Assembly (NCBI RefSeq): GCF_019175385.1
Contig: NC_083346.1
Location: 84,272,543 to 84,336,542, forward strand
DNA length: 64,000 nt
Direction: 5' to 3'
Source of the DNA: Lycium barbarum
Taxonomy: Eukaryota; Streptophyta; Magnoliopsida; Solanales; Solanaceae
Shown here: positions 12,487 to 24,782 of the stretch, one piece after another
How the letters are laid out: every line of letters starts with the position of its first letter
Numbering within the stretch: the stretch's first letter is position 1
Translations under genes and position numbers: made by a program
Notes under the pieces: generated by a model
Database searches by the model: none
The model's input: only the letters and a program-made list of their open reading frames with translations
Told to the model about the DNA's origin: nothing

Positions 12487-12687
12487 GAATGAAATGAACA
12501 TAATAGCAAAATCGTAAGACATAAGATGTAGATATAACTTGCGTAGTTTTTAAAGGTGGATACCTTTCATGCCTATCTCATATATATAATCATAATACAT
12601 GTATCATCATAGCGTATACGTCATCATATCATATGTATGTCATCATTGTATCGTATCTGCTCAATACACATAAAACATTATCCGTAT

Positions 12688-12830
12688 TCGGCCACGTAGT
12701 GGCTCGACAACATCGGTATTCAGCCACGTAGTGGGTCGACAATATATGTATTCGGCCACGTAGTGGCTCGACAATATCACATACATGTCTTCCGTACCCG
12801 GCCATAACAAGGCTCGGTATATCTCATCAT
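12688..12830 (-). repeat. 32-bp minisatellite in the 3' LTR of O
   Basis: About three to four copies of a 32-bp unit containing 'tattcggccacgtagtggct' are followed by a degenerate 'cccggccataacaaggctcgg'. The 5' LTR has the same array at 38478-38610. LTRs of element P carry a different 32-bp unit in the equivalent place. Confidence 0.8.
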
Positions 12831-14252
12831 CATCATTGCCATCACATACATCTTATAAGTTTATCGTAACCTTTCATTAAAGCATACATTTGAATTTAAA
12901 GACAATCTATGAAAATCATATCATATTCGTAGCATGAACTTCGTATAAATATCGTATGATAGACTTTATAATTAGGCTCATCACTACCATCTTCGCATCT
13001 ATGGCATATCTCTTACCTTTTATCTCATATGAAATCCTCTATGAAGATAGACTCATAATAAAAAAAAATCGGAACATTGGTCATAAGACATGCATTAGAG
13101 CTTATAGACAATCTATAACAATATCGGGGTGATATAAGGTCGAGAACCCCCGATTTCATTATTGAGCATTCATAAGCATTCTGCCTCACCTTGAAGGAAT
13201 TAGCAGTTAAGGTGAGTGTATACAACGAGCAAGATCAACAGATCATAGTTAACATCGTTAGCTTGGTAGAAACATTATACCATGAACTCTAGAATCTTAG
13301 ACTTAAGCTCATCATCTTCATTATCGTGCTCATAATGTACCTCTTATCTTTATCTCACGTGGCTATTTATGAACATAGGAAAATCATAAAGAAGGAGGGA
13401 ATATCATATCATAGGATTCATGCCTTAGAAAGAAGGGACAAGCCTTACATACCTTTTCCTTTAGCTATTCTACCACTTGATCGTTCTCCTTCAATGCTCA
13501 CGTCTTTACCTTCAAGGGAGTTCGTGTTAACATTACTTAGACGATTATAAGAACGTGCTTTCCAAAGCTAGAGAAAATTGGGCGGCATTTCCTTTGTTTC
13601 TACTACTTTCTCCATATCTTATATCAATTTCCGAACATCCATAACAACATTCACAATATTATAGGCAATAATCATCATTCATCTACATTATCTACATTTC
13701 ACAATTTAACTTCAATTCCTCCATAATCATGGTCATAGTTCACTATTGCATTTTCTCACATATAATACTTATCCCATATTCTAAATGTCACTTATAGCAT
13801 ACTTACATTCACAACATATCAATGTTCATGACTCATTCCAAACTTACTACTCAACAATGACACTATTCCCACATTCATGACCCATTTTCTATATCCTTCT
13901 ACAATCCAAGTGTTTTTAACTTTCAACACCTTAAACAGCAAGGAATGATCATAAAAATCACCTTAGATAATGGAAGAATAAGTCTTGAGTAGGAATTCAC
14001 TTCTTGCACCAAAACCCTATCTCACTTCCCTAGGGATTTCTTGGCTTAGATGAACTTTGTTATGTTTCATACACTTGATTTTGTGGGTTTGATAAAGTTG
14101 ATCATGAATCTTTCTTGAGTTCTTGTGGATGAAGAGTAGAGAGGGTTTTCTAGAGTGTTATTGAAGTGAGAGGTGAAAATGAAATGAAATAAATGAACTT
14201 GGGTCCTCTTATATAAATCATACAATCTGTCCCGACACGAAGATACGAACCA

Positions 14253-14394
14253 ACATACGGTCCGTACATTTTATACGGGCCGTATGTCTGGCCATATGTT
14301 TGGTCCAGTGAAGGTTGCCCATATGGGCTAAATATGCGACCTAACGTACAACCAATATAATTTATATGGCCAGTATGTTGGGCCGTATAATGCC
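14253..14394 (-). promoter_or_regulatory. Palindrome array and TATA-like site, 3' LTR of O
   Basis: Copies of TACGG(A/C)CCGTA and its halves lie about 340 bp into the LTR on the minus strand. A TATA-like TTATATAAG (near 14206-14216) follows downstream. The layout matches the other TGTTACACC-type LTRs. Confidence 0.6.
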
Positions 14395-14730
14395 CAGCTA
14401 TTCCGATTTCGTTCTCATCGACTCGTTTGATCTCCAATCTTTATGGAACCTTCTTGACACTTGTTTAAAACCTCAATACCAATATAAGGGACGTTATCAC
14501 TCTTCTCCAAGACATCATTACTCCATCCTTAACTTGTCACTCGTAATTCTTACCCGACACACAACTTACCCCTAGATTTCCTTGACAACCTTCTTCCCTC
14601 ACCTCAAATGTCTTTAAAATTTCGATTAGGATCGTCAAATGCTATTTCTTACTTATCAAAACATTGTATACGTCGTGCCCTTCGTTAGTCTATTCATTGT
14701 ACGTTAACGAAAAATTTCCAAGGTGTAACA

Positions 14731-14745
14731 TTCTTCCCCCCTTTT
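14731..14745 (-). other. Polypurine tract of element O
   Basis: On the minus strand it reads AAAAGGGGGGAAGAA directly before the LTR start, the expected plus-strand primer site. Confidence 0.85.
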
Positions 14746-15569
14746 GGAACATTCGTCCTCAAATGTTAAACACTCGGGAATTCTATGAAAATTTTACCAG
14801 AGTTTCCCCTGTAATATGGCACTACCATCCTGCCACAACAACCCATAATACATTGCCTCATAGGGCCACAACACAATATCAGTATAAGTCGGCCACACAC
14901 GACCCATATGCATAAGAAGAAAACGTACATACCTTTATCAAGCTTACATTTCTAGTTCTTGACTCAAAACCTAGGGCTATTTAGGAGGGCATTTTTATAT
15001 CTTCCTATACCTCTCCCATTCCTTTTCTATCATACTATTAATTCTTCTAGGACATCTCTCATGTCCTTCATTGATTATGCAGCGTCGCACTACTAGCTCA
15101 ATAATCCTGTAACGGTAAACTTCTAAAGTGCTATAACTCATGTCTCGTATATTTTCTTTACACTCACATCTTCATAAAACATATTGACAATATAGTCTGC
15201 ACGATAAGGAAGCTTTCATTAATAACTAACTTACTCGGTAGCGTACGTCACTCTCTTACTTTTTCTAACTGACCCTATATTTTCTCAACAACTACTATCT
15301 TGGAAGTTCTACTCTTTATACCTTACTTCCTTAAAACTTGAGTACCATCGTCCTTACAACACTTTTTTTTAAGTCACATCGGTAGTACTTTAAAAAGGCA
15401 TTTCATGAAGATTACAGGTGGGTGGTGGATCAATATTGTCCTCAAGGATGTATAAACATTGTTTATACCACATATCATACTTTACCGATTACCGTCGCTA
15501 CATAGCATAAAACCTCTCAATCCATACTTGCTTAATATTACAAATATTTATTCCTCCTTTAACACATTA
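14746..15569 (-). mobile_element. Non-coding 3' interior of element O, in place of pol
   Basis: Pol would be expected between the protease start and the polypurine tract. This stretch is instead AT-rich, has no long ORF and shows no RT, RNase H or integrase motif in any frame I could follow. Near the tract it has 'ggccctatgaggcaatg', 'ggatggtag' and 'aggggaaactctg'. Similar words occur in order at 31970-32045 in element P, so O and P share at least part of this non-coding sequence. Confidence 0.7.
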
Positions 15570-16696
15570 TCAAAGGTGCAGATATACCTGTGACGGCATC
15601 GAGGAATGACTCCAGATCCTGCCGCTCAGCTAAAGCATATATACGGGGCTGAGTGGCACCCAAAGTAGATGCTCCCCCTCTACCTCTACCTCGACCTGCT
15701 GGAATCTGGGGAGTCTGCCCTCCCGGGAGCACTGAAGAAGACCCAGCCGCTGATCCTATGGGCTGAATTGCACGCCTCCCGCCTCAAAATGGGCACTCTC
15801 TCATAATATGACCTGATTGGGCGCAAACATAGCAAACATCCAAACCCACTCAGCACGGTCCCCAATGTAGCTTACTGCACTGGGTACATTGTGGTATAGA
15901 TGATCTCATCTGGCCTGAATCACTCCTATACCGAGAGCCTGACTCTCTGAAACTCTGATCCGGTCCGGAATGACTAGAGCAATCGGACCCCTGGCCTGCA
16001 ACTCGTGGAGGTACACTAGTCGCCGACTGGCCTGAGTGTCTAGAATATGACTGCCTCGATCCCCCTCTATAGTCGCAATCGGCACCTATGGATCTGGCCC
16101 CCTTACTTTGCCCCTTATCAATATCACGCTCGCCATTTTGCGGATGTTATTGCTCTTCTAAATTTTGGGCATGGGCTTGAATGCGGGAAATATCCATCCT
16201 ATCTTTCAATGAAGCCGTTAAGAAATCTTTAAATAAATGTGGTCCTAAGCCACTCACAAACCTGTGCACCTGATCTCTCATGTCGGCCACCATGGTTGGA
16301 GCATATCTAGCCAATGAATTAAACTGAAGGCTATACTCCCGGGCACTCATATTTTCTTGTTTCAAATTTAAGAACCTATCCACTCTAGCTCAGCAGACCT
16401 TGGGTGGCAAATAGTGGTGGATGAAGGCATCTACAAATTCTCGCCAAATCGGAGGAGGCACAATCTCTTTTCTTGATGATATCCAATTATTATACCATAA
16501 GACTGCCATATCCCGGAGTCTATAAGATGCTAACTCCACAGATTCAGTTTCGGAGGCATGAATAATCTTTAATGTTCTCAACATTTCATCAATAAAACCT
16601 TGAGGGTCTTCATCCGGCTTTGACCCAAAAAACTCCGGAGGATTCAAACTTATAAAATCACGGGCTCTAGTACTAACGACCCTGTCACTTCAATCC
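15570..16696 (-). pseudogene. gag: gag of element O, C-terminal part, up to the start of protease
   Basis: On the minus strand the frame starts at the insertion point of element L and runs through the gag core ([58 protein letters not shown]). It continues to a Ser/Gly/Arg-rich region and a CCHC zinc knuckle (CYVCAQSGHIMREC, about 15795-15840), then a Gly/Arg-rich linker and the first residues of the protease region (RIYALAERQDLES). The frame is held for its whole length but carries stop codons, including one at the L junction, one at 16387-16389 and one near 16146. The similarity ends near 15570, so protease and everything after it are missing. Gag would assemble the virus-like particle. The closest relatives in the window are the gags of L and F. 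Confidence 0.85.
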
Positions 16697-19607
16697 TGTC
16701 ACGACCCAGCCCCGTGGGCCGCGACTGGCACCCTACCTGGGTACCCAGACCAAATCGCATATTTATTTCCGAATCTAAACTTATTTCAGAATTTTCAAGA
16801 AGTTATATCAAACATAATTTATATCGAAAATATGTCTTAAGCGGTCATATCAAATCAAACTCAAACAAAGCGGCGGAATAGACATCGCCGGTCAAAATAC
16901 AAATATATACAAAAGGGCCATTTGGGGCCATCATATCAAACAGACCGCTTTAAGACCCGAAAGCAAAATCAGACAATAAACACATAGGACCCTCGCCCCA
17001 CATATATGACTACAGGCCTCTACGAACTCAAAACAAAGACATGTGGCGAGACAGGGCCCCGCCGTACCCAAATAGTCAGACATACCAAATATATACAAAA
17101 CAAAAGAGTCTGTACCAAAAGTGGACTCCGGATCGGATAGGAGTACTCCGGAATAGCAAGAAGTGAAGCCTACTGCGGAGGATCACCGATATCTGCACCT
17201 GCGGGCATAAAACGCAGCCCCCGAAGAAAGGGGGTCAGTACGAAATATGTACTGAGTATGTAAAGCACGGAGTACAGAATTATAGATCAAAACCGAAAGC
17301 AAATCAAATGTCAAAGTGGGGTACAAACTGGTATGTCAAAATCTGTATCGAAATCATATACGTATATACTATGCAAATGAAATCATGCAAACGCTTAGGA
17401 ACGTGGTCGCCACTCCAACGCTGACGCCACACACAGCATAACACCAGAAGGTTTCAAATCTCCGTACATCCCCGAACATAATCATAATCATCGGTGAGCG
17501 TATCGCATCCCGAGCCATATCACAGCATAACTCCAAACGGAACCGGGCCCTATGGCGAAGCCTCGGGAACCGTAACACAGCATACAGCCGAATTTATCAT
17601 ACAGCGCACGAATCAAAACCGGCCCGGGAACCGGCGAACGAAGTCATAATATGGCACGAGCGGAGTCGTGAGCAAACAAATGCAAATCGTCGTTCAAAAT
17701 AGTGTTTCAGAACAAGGTAAATTCATAATTCATATCGCATTACAAAATAGTCGAATACTTAGTCGACATAAAATTTCATTTCACAAAACGTTTCCAAAAT
17801 GGTCCATATAATTCAAAAAATAGGTTAGCGTATCGAATTGTCCAAACCTGCCCCGTAGGAAGATGTTCCAAGGATCCGAAGTAGTATTTACAACTTTATT
17901 ATCAAAGATGGCCCGAAGGGCAAATCGGGCATTTTGGGGTCGCGGACCCACCTCGAGTCGAAATGAGGTGGCGAACATATTTTTATGAGCAGTTATATGC
18001 CAAGGGTCATACATAATCATTCCCAGGTTACCCGACCACATTTCGATAGGTTTCGGACGAATAATGGCATTCTAGCCAAAAGGGAGCCTTTAGGCTTCAA
18101 TCGAATTGAATGAATAGTAACTTTCCTGTGGATCGGGTTTCGAGGAGCAGAAATGCTCCGGAAGGTCTCATATTCAACTAACACACTAAGATATGCCAAA
18201 TAAAGAATTGGGAAGCTTTACATACCTCACAAACGTCGTAAGCTCTTCCAAATGTCTCGTCCCGTTTCGTCAAAAATCTGCAAATGGTCAAAGTTACCAA
18301 ATGAGATCCTTAGGCTTTGAAATGCCTTTAACTTCATAATTGCCTACCGAAATTTCGGCAGCATTTCCCCTATAAATCTAACATCCCCGAGGCGTAGCTC
18401 GGCTCCAATTAACCAGCTACAACAGCCCACACATCAACAACCAAAACAAACAACAATAACACCATTCTAGTTTCAAAGTTTGACATGATTCCTTAAGTTG
18501 GCGACTTTTCATTCAAACTTTCACAACTCCAATTCTACATAATTGTATGTATTCCCACATTAAAACTTATACAATCACATTCTAATTACAAACCATGCCA
18601 TACACGAAATTGCATAAAAAAAAAATCCATTATTTCCCAAATTCTTCAAAACATCTAAAATGCACTACGAACATTCTAACTCACGTCGTTCCCTTCCGAA
18701 TTCATCAACATCGATATAAATTCATATCTAAAGTCTATAACACCCAAGATATACATTGATATACATAAAGATACCAAGGATATACACTTTCCGATAACAT
18801 CCAAATTCGTTTTCCACCGCCAATTTAATTCAACAATCAATCATTTACGATATAAGGATCACAACAACACATTAGACCAACTTAACCAAGATCAATTCAC
18901 ACCAATTTTTCCTTCTATGGCTCTCGGCCAAACCCACTACAAACACACACCCACGACTTCCTATTTACGTTAAAATTACGGGATCTCCATCTACTTCTAA
19001 TGCTTAACACATTCACATCAATTCTATAACATAAAAGGGTAAGAATTCTCACCTTTTCTTGAAACCCCGACTTGTCGAAAACGTCGTCCCCGTGCCAAAC
19101 AAATTATACCACGTCGGAGAGCGTCTTGAGTACTTCACAAATATGTAGAAACCAAGATTTTTGGATCACACACAAGCTTGGAATTTTTTTCCCTTCTCTC
19201 CCTCTTACTCACGGCCGAACCCTCTCTCTCTTTGTGCTCTTGAAATGTTTGTTGATTTATGATAAATTCCAAGTGTAACATAGATATATATCCTTTAAGT
19301 GTCATGTGCTATGCACATGACACCAACATAATGGGTTGGGCCAAGCTAAGGCCGGCCCCTCTCTTTCCTTTGGGCTTCCAATTAATTTTTTTTGGTTTCT
19401 TGGCCCAATGCTTAAAAAGTCCCGTTTTGTAATTCCCGAAACTAATTTCCGAAATTCCAAATTTACCCTCGGCCTTCCCCGAGGTCTTAGCATAAAAGAT
19501 TCCATAACCCACATAGTCATATTCTCACAAATTAATTTATATCCTTCTAACACCCTAGTCATAATTATTTCTCGATTTCCAATTGTACGAAAACACGGGG
19601 CCTAACA
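16697..19607 (-). mobile_element. 3' LTR of element L
   Basis: On the minus strand it begins TGTTAGGCCCCGTG at 19607 and ends GGGTCGTGACA at 16697, 2911 bp. Differences from the 5' LTR seen by eye are at about 17140 (g/a), 17819 (a/c) and 17849 (g/a). It contains the donor-like AAAAGGTGAG and the hairpin module in its CCCCC:GGGGG form. Several 60-90 codon ORFs here appear identically in both LTRs simply because the LTRs are copies. Confidence 0.97.
17209..17264 (-). other. Conserved tandem-hairpin module, 3' LTR of L
   Basis: On the minus strand CAGTAC pairs with GTACTG around ATATTTC. CCCCC then pairs with GGGGG around TTTCTTC. GCCCGCAGG follows. The module lies about 550 bp before the LTR end. 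Confidence 0.6.
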
Positions 19608-19620
19608 TTCTCCCCCCCTT
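19608..19620 (-). other. Polypurine tract of element L
   Basis: On the minus strand it reads AAGGGGGGGAGAA, abutting the 3' LTR. A short untranslated stretch (19621-19743) separates it from the gag-pol stop codon. Confidence 0.9.
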
Positions 19621-19743
19621 AAGAACATTCGTCCCCGAATGTTAAACAAATCTTATGAAGGCTCACAAGCATAACGGGAAAACCATTTTTATATAAATAA
19701 CACACATGGTCCGTCCGTTCATTGGTACAACAAATACAAAAGT

Positions 19744-22700
19744 CTAGATTACAGGAGGCGTAGGGAATAAATGGGGGAATCTCTTCTTCATCTCATCCTC
19801 CGCCTCCCAAGTCATCTCTTCCCGGTTGTTATTTCGCCATAGAACCTTAACCGAAGGCACTTCCTTAGTGCGCAATCTCCTCACCTGACGATCCAGAATA
19901 GATACCGGCTGCTCGTCATAAGATAACTGCTCCGTCACCTGGAGATCATCTACTGGGAATATCCTGGAAGGGTCACCAATACATTTCCGCAACATAGACA
20001 CATGAAACACCGGGTGCACGGACTCCAAATCGGATGGCAAGTCTAGCTCGTAGGCGACTGCGCCTATCCTCCGAACAATCTGGTATGGCCCGATGTACCG
20101 CGGACTCAGCTTGCCCTTCCTGCCAAATCTCATAACGCCCTTCATAGGCGACACCTTCAGGAATACCCAGTCACCAATCTGAAACTCCAACGGTCGACGC
20201 CGTTTATCAGCATAAGCTTTCTGTCGACTCTGAGCGGCTAACAGTCGATCCCGAATAAGCTTTACCTTATCTACAGCCTCCTGGATCACATCTGGCCCAA
20301 TCAACTTGGTCTCGCCCACGTCAAACCAGCCAATAGGAGATCTGCACCTCCTGCCATAAAGGGCCTCATACGGGGCCATCTGAATGCTGGAGTGATAACT
20401 GTTATTGTAGGCAAACTCTATAAGCGGCAAATGATCATCCCAGCTGCCCCTGAAGTCAATAACGCAGGCCCGTAACATATCCTCGAGCGTCTGAATAGTG
20501 CGCTCGGCTTGCCCGTCGGTCTGAGGATGGAAAGTTGTACTGAGGGTCACCTGGGTCCCTAACCCCTCCTGAAATGACCTCCAGAAATTAGCTGTGAACT
20601 GAGCACCTCGGTCGGTAATAATAGATACAGGGACCCCGTGAAGTCTGACTATCTCTCTGATATATAATCTGGCATAATCCTCAGCCGAATATGTAGTCCG
20701 GACCGGAAGGAAATGGGCTGATTTCGTCAGCCTGTCCACAATAACCCAAATGGAGTCATACCTGCGTAGAGTACGCGGCAACCCAACAATGAAATCCATA
20801 TTAATCATCTCCCATTTCCAGGCTGGAATCTCCATCTCCTGTAGCAACCCACCGGGCTTCTGATGTTCAACCTTGACTTGCTGACAGTTCGGGCATTGAC
20901 TAACAAATTCAGCAATGTCTTTCTTCATGCCGTCCCACCAATACAAACACCGAAGATCCCGATACATCTTAGTGGAACCAGGATGAACAGAATACCGGGC
21001 ACAATGTGCCTCGCCCATAATCTGCCGTCGTAAGCCCGCAACGTCCGGTACACAGAATCTGCCGTCGTACAATAGTACCCCTTCAGGCGAGATCTCAAAC
21101 TGGGTCTTTATCCTATTAAGGGCCGCATCTCGGTACTGAATCAAAAGAGGATCCTCAAACTGGCGCTGCTTTACCTCCTGAATAATAGATGACTCAGCAA
21201 CTGGACGAACAGAAATCCCAGAATCTCCAGAATCCACCAAACGAACTCCGAGGCTGGCCAGCTGATGAATATCACGAACCAAATCTCTCTTATCAGGTGG
21301 AACATCAGCCAGACTGCCCACGGACTTGCGGCTAAGCGCATCAGCTACCACGTTGGCTTTCCCCGGATGGTACAAAATATCAACGTCGTAGTCCTTTAGT
21401 AACTCAAGCCATCTCCGCTGCCGCAAATTTAGTTCCTTCTGTCTGAAAATATACTGGAGACTTTTATGGTCCGTATAGATATCAACATGGACCCCATATA
21501 AATAATGCCGCCAAATCTTCAGAGCATGAATCACCGCGGCTAACTCAAGATCATGAGTGGGATAGTTTTTCTCGTGCGGTCTGAGCTGCCGGGAAGCATA
21601 GGCTATGACTCGACCGTGCTGCATCAATACACATCCTATCCCAATACCAGAGGCGTCACAATAGACAACATACCCGTCAGCTTCCTCTGGAAGAGCCAAA
21701 ACTGGTGCTGTAATCAATCTCTCCTTCAGCATCTGAAAGCTGCGCTCGCAAGCATCTGTCCACTGGAATTTTGCTGCTTTCTGGGTAAGCCTCGTCAGTG
21801 GTGCTGAAATAGAAGAGAAATCCTCCACGAACCTGCGGTAATACCCAGCCAATCCAAGAAAACTACGCACCTCTGTCGGTGTAGTAGGCCTGGGCCAATT
21901 CTGCACAGCCTCAATCTTCTGCGTGTCAACCCGAATACCATCTGCGCCGACAATATGGCCCAAGAATGCCACAGAAGTCAACCAGAACTCACACTTAGAG
22001 AATTTAGCATATAACTTATGCTGACGGAGGATGCCAAGTACCGTCCTCAAATGATCTGAATGCTCCTCGGCTGATCGCGAGTAAATCAGGATATCATCAA
22101 TAAATACAATAACAAACATATCCAGAAAATGCCGAAATACCCGGTTCATCAGATCCATAAACACCGCTGGAGCATTAGTCAGCCCGAAAGACATAACTCT
22201 GAACTCATAATGCCCGTACCGGGTCCTGAAAGCAGTCTTCGGGATATCAGACTCCCGTACTCGCACCTGGTGATAGCCTGAGCGCAGATCTATCTTGGAG
22301 AAGTGTCTAGCACCCTGCAGCTGATCAAACAAGTCATCAATCCGGGGAAGGGGATATTTATTCTTAATAGTCACCTTATTCAGCTGCCGGTAGTCAATAC
22401 ACATCCGCAACGACCCATCCTTCTTTCTAACAAACAATACCGGCGCTCCCCAGGGTGATGTGCTGGGCCTAATAAAACCCTTATCCAGCAAATCTTTCAG
22501 CTGCTCCTTCAACTCCTTCAACTCAGCTGGTGCCATCCTATAGGGAGGAATAGATATAGGCTGCGTATCCGGCATCAACTCAATAGAGAAATCAATCTCC
22601 CGCTCAGGCGGAAGGCCAGGAAGCTCGTCAGGAAAAACATCTGGAAACTCACTGACGACCGGAACAGACTGAAGGGTAGGTACCTCCGCGGCAGTATCGT

Positions 22701-24591
22701 GCACACGAACCAAATGATAAATATAACCCTTCTGGATCATCTTCTTAGCCTTGAGGTATGAAATAAACTTACCCCTCGGCGATGCAGTAGATCCGAACCA
22801 CTCTATGACTGGTTCCCCTGGAAACTGAAAACGGACTACCTTTTTCTGGCAGTCGACATTAGCATAACAGGAAGACAACCAGTCCATGCCCATAATGACA
22901 TCAAACTCGAGCATGTGTAACTCTACCAAATCAGCCTTAGTGCTACGATCATAAATGGTCACAGAACAATCCTTATAAATCTGTCTCGCTACAATAAAAT
23001 CCCCAACTGGCGTAGCTACCTCAAACGGTTCTATAGGCTCAGACACTATCCCAATTTTACTAGCAACGAGCGGGGAAATATACGATAAAGTAGAACCAGG
23101 GTCAATCAATGCATATACAGATCTGGAGAAAACCAGCAATGTACCTGTGACAACGTTTGGCGAAGCCTCCTGATCTTGGCGGCTGGCCAAAGCATATATG
23201 CGGTTCGAGGGACCGCTAGAACCTGAAGCGCCACCGCGGCCTCGAGCGCGCCCTGCCGGTGCTGGAATACCCCGCCCTCCAGGGCGTGCAACAGATGGAA
23301 CAGAGGAAGAACCGGCGGCTGACCCTGTCTGCTGAGCCGCATTACCCGAACCACTGGCCAATGGGCAGTCTCTCATAAAGTGGCCCTGACCACCACAAGT
23401 AAAACAAGCTCCCGTCGCTCGGTAACACTCCCCGGGATGAGACTTCCCGCAGTGTGGACAACGGGGTCTAGGTGGTCTGGCCTGACTGGGACCCCTGGAT
23501 ACCTGCGAACCTGCCACTCTGGAGCTCTGACCGGCCCCAGACGGTCCCGTACTGTCGAATCTCCGGCTGCCTGACTGAGTACCCCGGCCGGAAGAAGGAA
23601 AATATCTGTCAGACTGCTGCTGCTGCTGAGGCTGTCCGCCTCTAGAATCCCCTGAATAACCCGCGGATCTAGCCCTCTTGGGCGGCCTCCTGTCTCTATC
23701 TCTGCCAGCAGGATCAGATCTACGACGGTCCTCCATACCCATCGCATAGGCCTGAAGCCGGGAAATATCCATGTCTGCCTGCAGTGATACGGCCATACAG
23801 CTGTCTACCAAATACCGGTCCAATCCCATAACATAGTGGTGCATCCGATCGGACATATCTGCTACCACGGCCGGTGCATATCGGGCCAGAGAATCAAACT
23901 CAAGGCTATACTCGCGAACACTCCGACCCCTCTGCTGCAGACGTAAAAACCGATCAGCCCGTGCCCGCCGTAACTCTGGTGGCAAAAAGTGGCGGGTGAA
24001 TGCTGTCACAAACTGATCCCAAGTGGCTGGAGGGGCTCCCACTCCCCTAGACAGTTCCCAAGTCTCGTACCAATGAGTAGCCACATCTCGGAGCCTGTGT
24101 GAAGCCAGCTCAACTGACTCGGTCTCAGAAGCCCTGACCAAATCCAGCGAGCGTCGCATCCCCCGAATAAAGTCATGGGGGTCCTCGTCGGGCTTAGACC
24201 CGAAGAACTCTGGAGGGCCACATAGCAGAAACTCCCAAACTCGCAGGCTGTCCCGCCTGTCATCATCATCATCATCCCTCCGCCCGCGTCTGCGAGCCTG
24301 CCCTGCTACCAACGTAGTCAGCAACTGCACAGCCTCTCTCAGGGTCCGGTCCTCCGCCCCTGGCTGAGGAGCTGGAGTCTCAGGTGCGGGTACACGGACC
24401 TCTGGAGCTGTCGATGGTCCTGCTCCAGGCTGTACTAGTGGGGGTGTAGCAGACCCCTCAGACTGTGGCACATCCTCAGGCAAATCATAAACACGAGCCC
24501 GGGTAGCTCGCTGTGCCTGGCTAGTCTCCCCAATCCTCGCCTTGCCCTTCTGGGCTGCCGTTGCCTTCTTCGGAGGCATCACTGCAAACAC
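19744..24591 (-). CDS. gag-pol: Gag-pol polyprotein of element L (1615 residues, intact)
   Basis: One uninterrupted frame encodes every retrotransposon enzyme. Gag core is at about 125-290. Two zinc knuckles follow: a variant C378/C381/H385/C389 and a classic CX2CX4HX4C at C396/C399/H404/C409. Protease has the aspartic motif IDPGS (D497). Reverse transcriptase spans about 680-870, with FIDDILIYS holding D832 and D833. RNase H uses D979, E1016, D1041 and D1084. Integrase has an HHCC zinc site (H1196, H1203, C1233, C1236) and a catalytic D1266, D1327, E1363 triad with exactly 35 residues between the last two. GPY/F is at about 1500-1520, and a chromodomain at about 1563-1608 ends near [17 protein letters not shown]. 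Gag and pol share one frame with no stop or shift between them, as is usual in this lineage. The likely start is Met5 (MPPKK; 24579), because the related gags begin MLPKGK and MSPKGK. No damage was seen. Confidence 0.97.
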   Translation of the reverse strand: MFAVMPPKKATAAQKGKARIGETSQAQRATRARVYDLPEDVPQSEGSATPPLVQPGAGPSTAPEVRVPAPETPAPQPGAEDRTLREAVQLLTTLVAGQARRRGRRDDDDDDRRDSLRVWEFLLCGPPEFFGSKPDEDPHDFIRGMRRSLDLVRASETESVELASHRLRDVATHWYETWELSRGVGAPPATWDQFVTAFTRHFLPPELRRARADRFLRLQQRGRSVREYSLEFDSLARYAPAVVADMSDRMHHYVMGLDRYLVDSCMAVSLQADMDISRLQAYAMGMEDRRRSDPAGRDRDRRPPKRARSAGYSGDSRGGQPQQQQQSDRYFPSSGRGTQSGSRRFDSTGPSGAGQSSRVAGSQVSRGPSQARPPRPRCPHCGKSHPGECYRATGACFTCGGQGHFMRDCPLASGSGNAAQQTGSAAGSSSVPSVARPGGRGIPAPAGRARGRGGASGSSGPSNRIYALASRQDQEASPNVVTGTLLVFSRSVYALIDPGSTLSYISPLVASKIGIVSEPIEPFEVATPVGDFIVARQIYKDCSVTIYDRSTKADLVELHMLEFDVIMGMDWLSSCYANVDCQKKVVRFQFPGEPVIEWFGSTASPRGKFISYLKAKKMIQKGYIYHLVRVHDTAAEVPTLQSVPVVSEFPDVFPDELPGLPPEREIDFSIELMPDTQPISIPPYRMAPAELKELKEQLKDLLDKGFIRPSTSPWGAPVLFVRKKDGSLRMCIDYRQLNKVTIKNKYPLPRIDDLFDQLQGARHFSKIDLRSGYHQVRVRESDIPKTAFRTRYGHYEFRVMSFGLTNAPAVFMDLMNRVFRHFLDMFVIVFIDDILIYSRSAEEHSDHLRTVLGILRQHKLYAKFSKCEFWLTSVAFLGHIVGADGIRVDTQKIEAVQNWPRPTTPTEVRSFLGLAGYYRRFVEDFSSISAPLTRLTQKAAKFQWTDACERSFQMLKERLITAPVLALPEEADGYVVYCDASGIGIGCVLMQHGRVIAYASRQLRPHEKNYPTHDLELAAVIHALKIWRHYLYGVHVDIYTDHKSLQYIFRQKELNLRQRRWLELLKDYDVDILYHPGKANVVADALSRKSVGSLADVPPDKRDLVRDIHQLASLGVRLVDSGDSGISVRPVAESSIIQEVKQRQFEDPLLIQYRDAALNRIKTQFEISPEGVLLYDGRFCVPDVAGLRRQIMGEAHCARYSVHPGSTKMYRDLRCLYWWDGMKKDIAEFVSQCPNCQQVKVEHQKPGGLLQEMEIPAWKWEMINMDFIVGLPRTLRRYDSIWVIVDRLTKSAHFLPVRTTYSAEDYARLYIREIVRLHGVPVSIITDRGAQFTANFWRSFQEGLGTQVTLSTTFHPQTDGQAERTIQTLEDMLRACVIDFRGSWDDHLPLIEFAYNNSYHSSIQMAPYEALYGRRCRSPIGWFDVGETKLIGPDVIQEAVDKVKLIRDRLLAAQSRQKAYADKRRRPLEFQIGDWVFLKVSPMKGVMRFGRKGKLSPRYIGPYQIVRRIGAVAYELDLPSDLESVHPVFHVSMLRKCIGDPSRIFPVDDLQVTEQLSYDEQPVSILDRQVRRLRTKEVPSVKVLWRNNNREEMTWEAEDEMKKRFPHLFPTPPVI

Positions 24592-24766
24592 GAAGGCGAG
24601 TCAGATCAAAATCATCCTAATAACACAGCTCTATCGCACGATCTAAGATTACAAAGAAAGTAACATCCTAAATGCCCTGTAGCTTCCTGCTTATAGACGT
24701 GGTGCACAACACATCGATAAACAAGACTCTACGAGACACGGCCTGTAGACATTCCGAGGACAAACT

Positions 24767-24778
24767 GCTCTGATACCA
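24767..24778 (-). other. tRNA-Met primer-binding site of element L
   Basis: On the minus strand it reads TGGTATCAGAGC, lying four bases inside the 5' LTR edge. It primes minus-strand DNA synthesis. The leader from here to the gag start (24592-24766) is short and non-coding. Confidence 0.92.
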
Positions 24779-24782
24779 CTTT

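Larger units (their letters stand above)
12007..14730 (-). mobile_element. 3' LTR of element O
   Basis: On the minus strand it begins TGTTACACCTTGGAAATTT at 14730 and ends ...GTCGTGACA at 12007, 2724 bp in all. It is the partner of the split 5' LTR, from which it differs at a few percent of sites in the samples I compared. It also lacks about 234 bp that the 5' LTR has near 39181-39410; the gap falls at the short repeat 'atagg', so a microhomology deletion is likely. It contains the palindrome array, a TATA-like CTTATATAA and the hairpin module. Confidence 0.85.

Noticed and set aside
17369..19605. Set of 60-89 codon ORFs found twice (again at 25455-27691)
   Set aside because: The duplication is explained by the two LTRs of element L; identical copies are not evidence of coding.
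23106..23747. Out-of-frame ORFs overlapping the gag part of element L
   Set aside because: They are shadows of the GC-rich gag-pol frame, which has every family motif.
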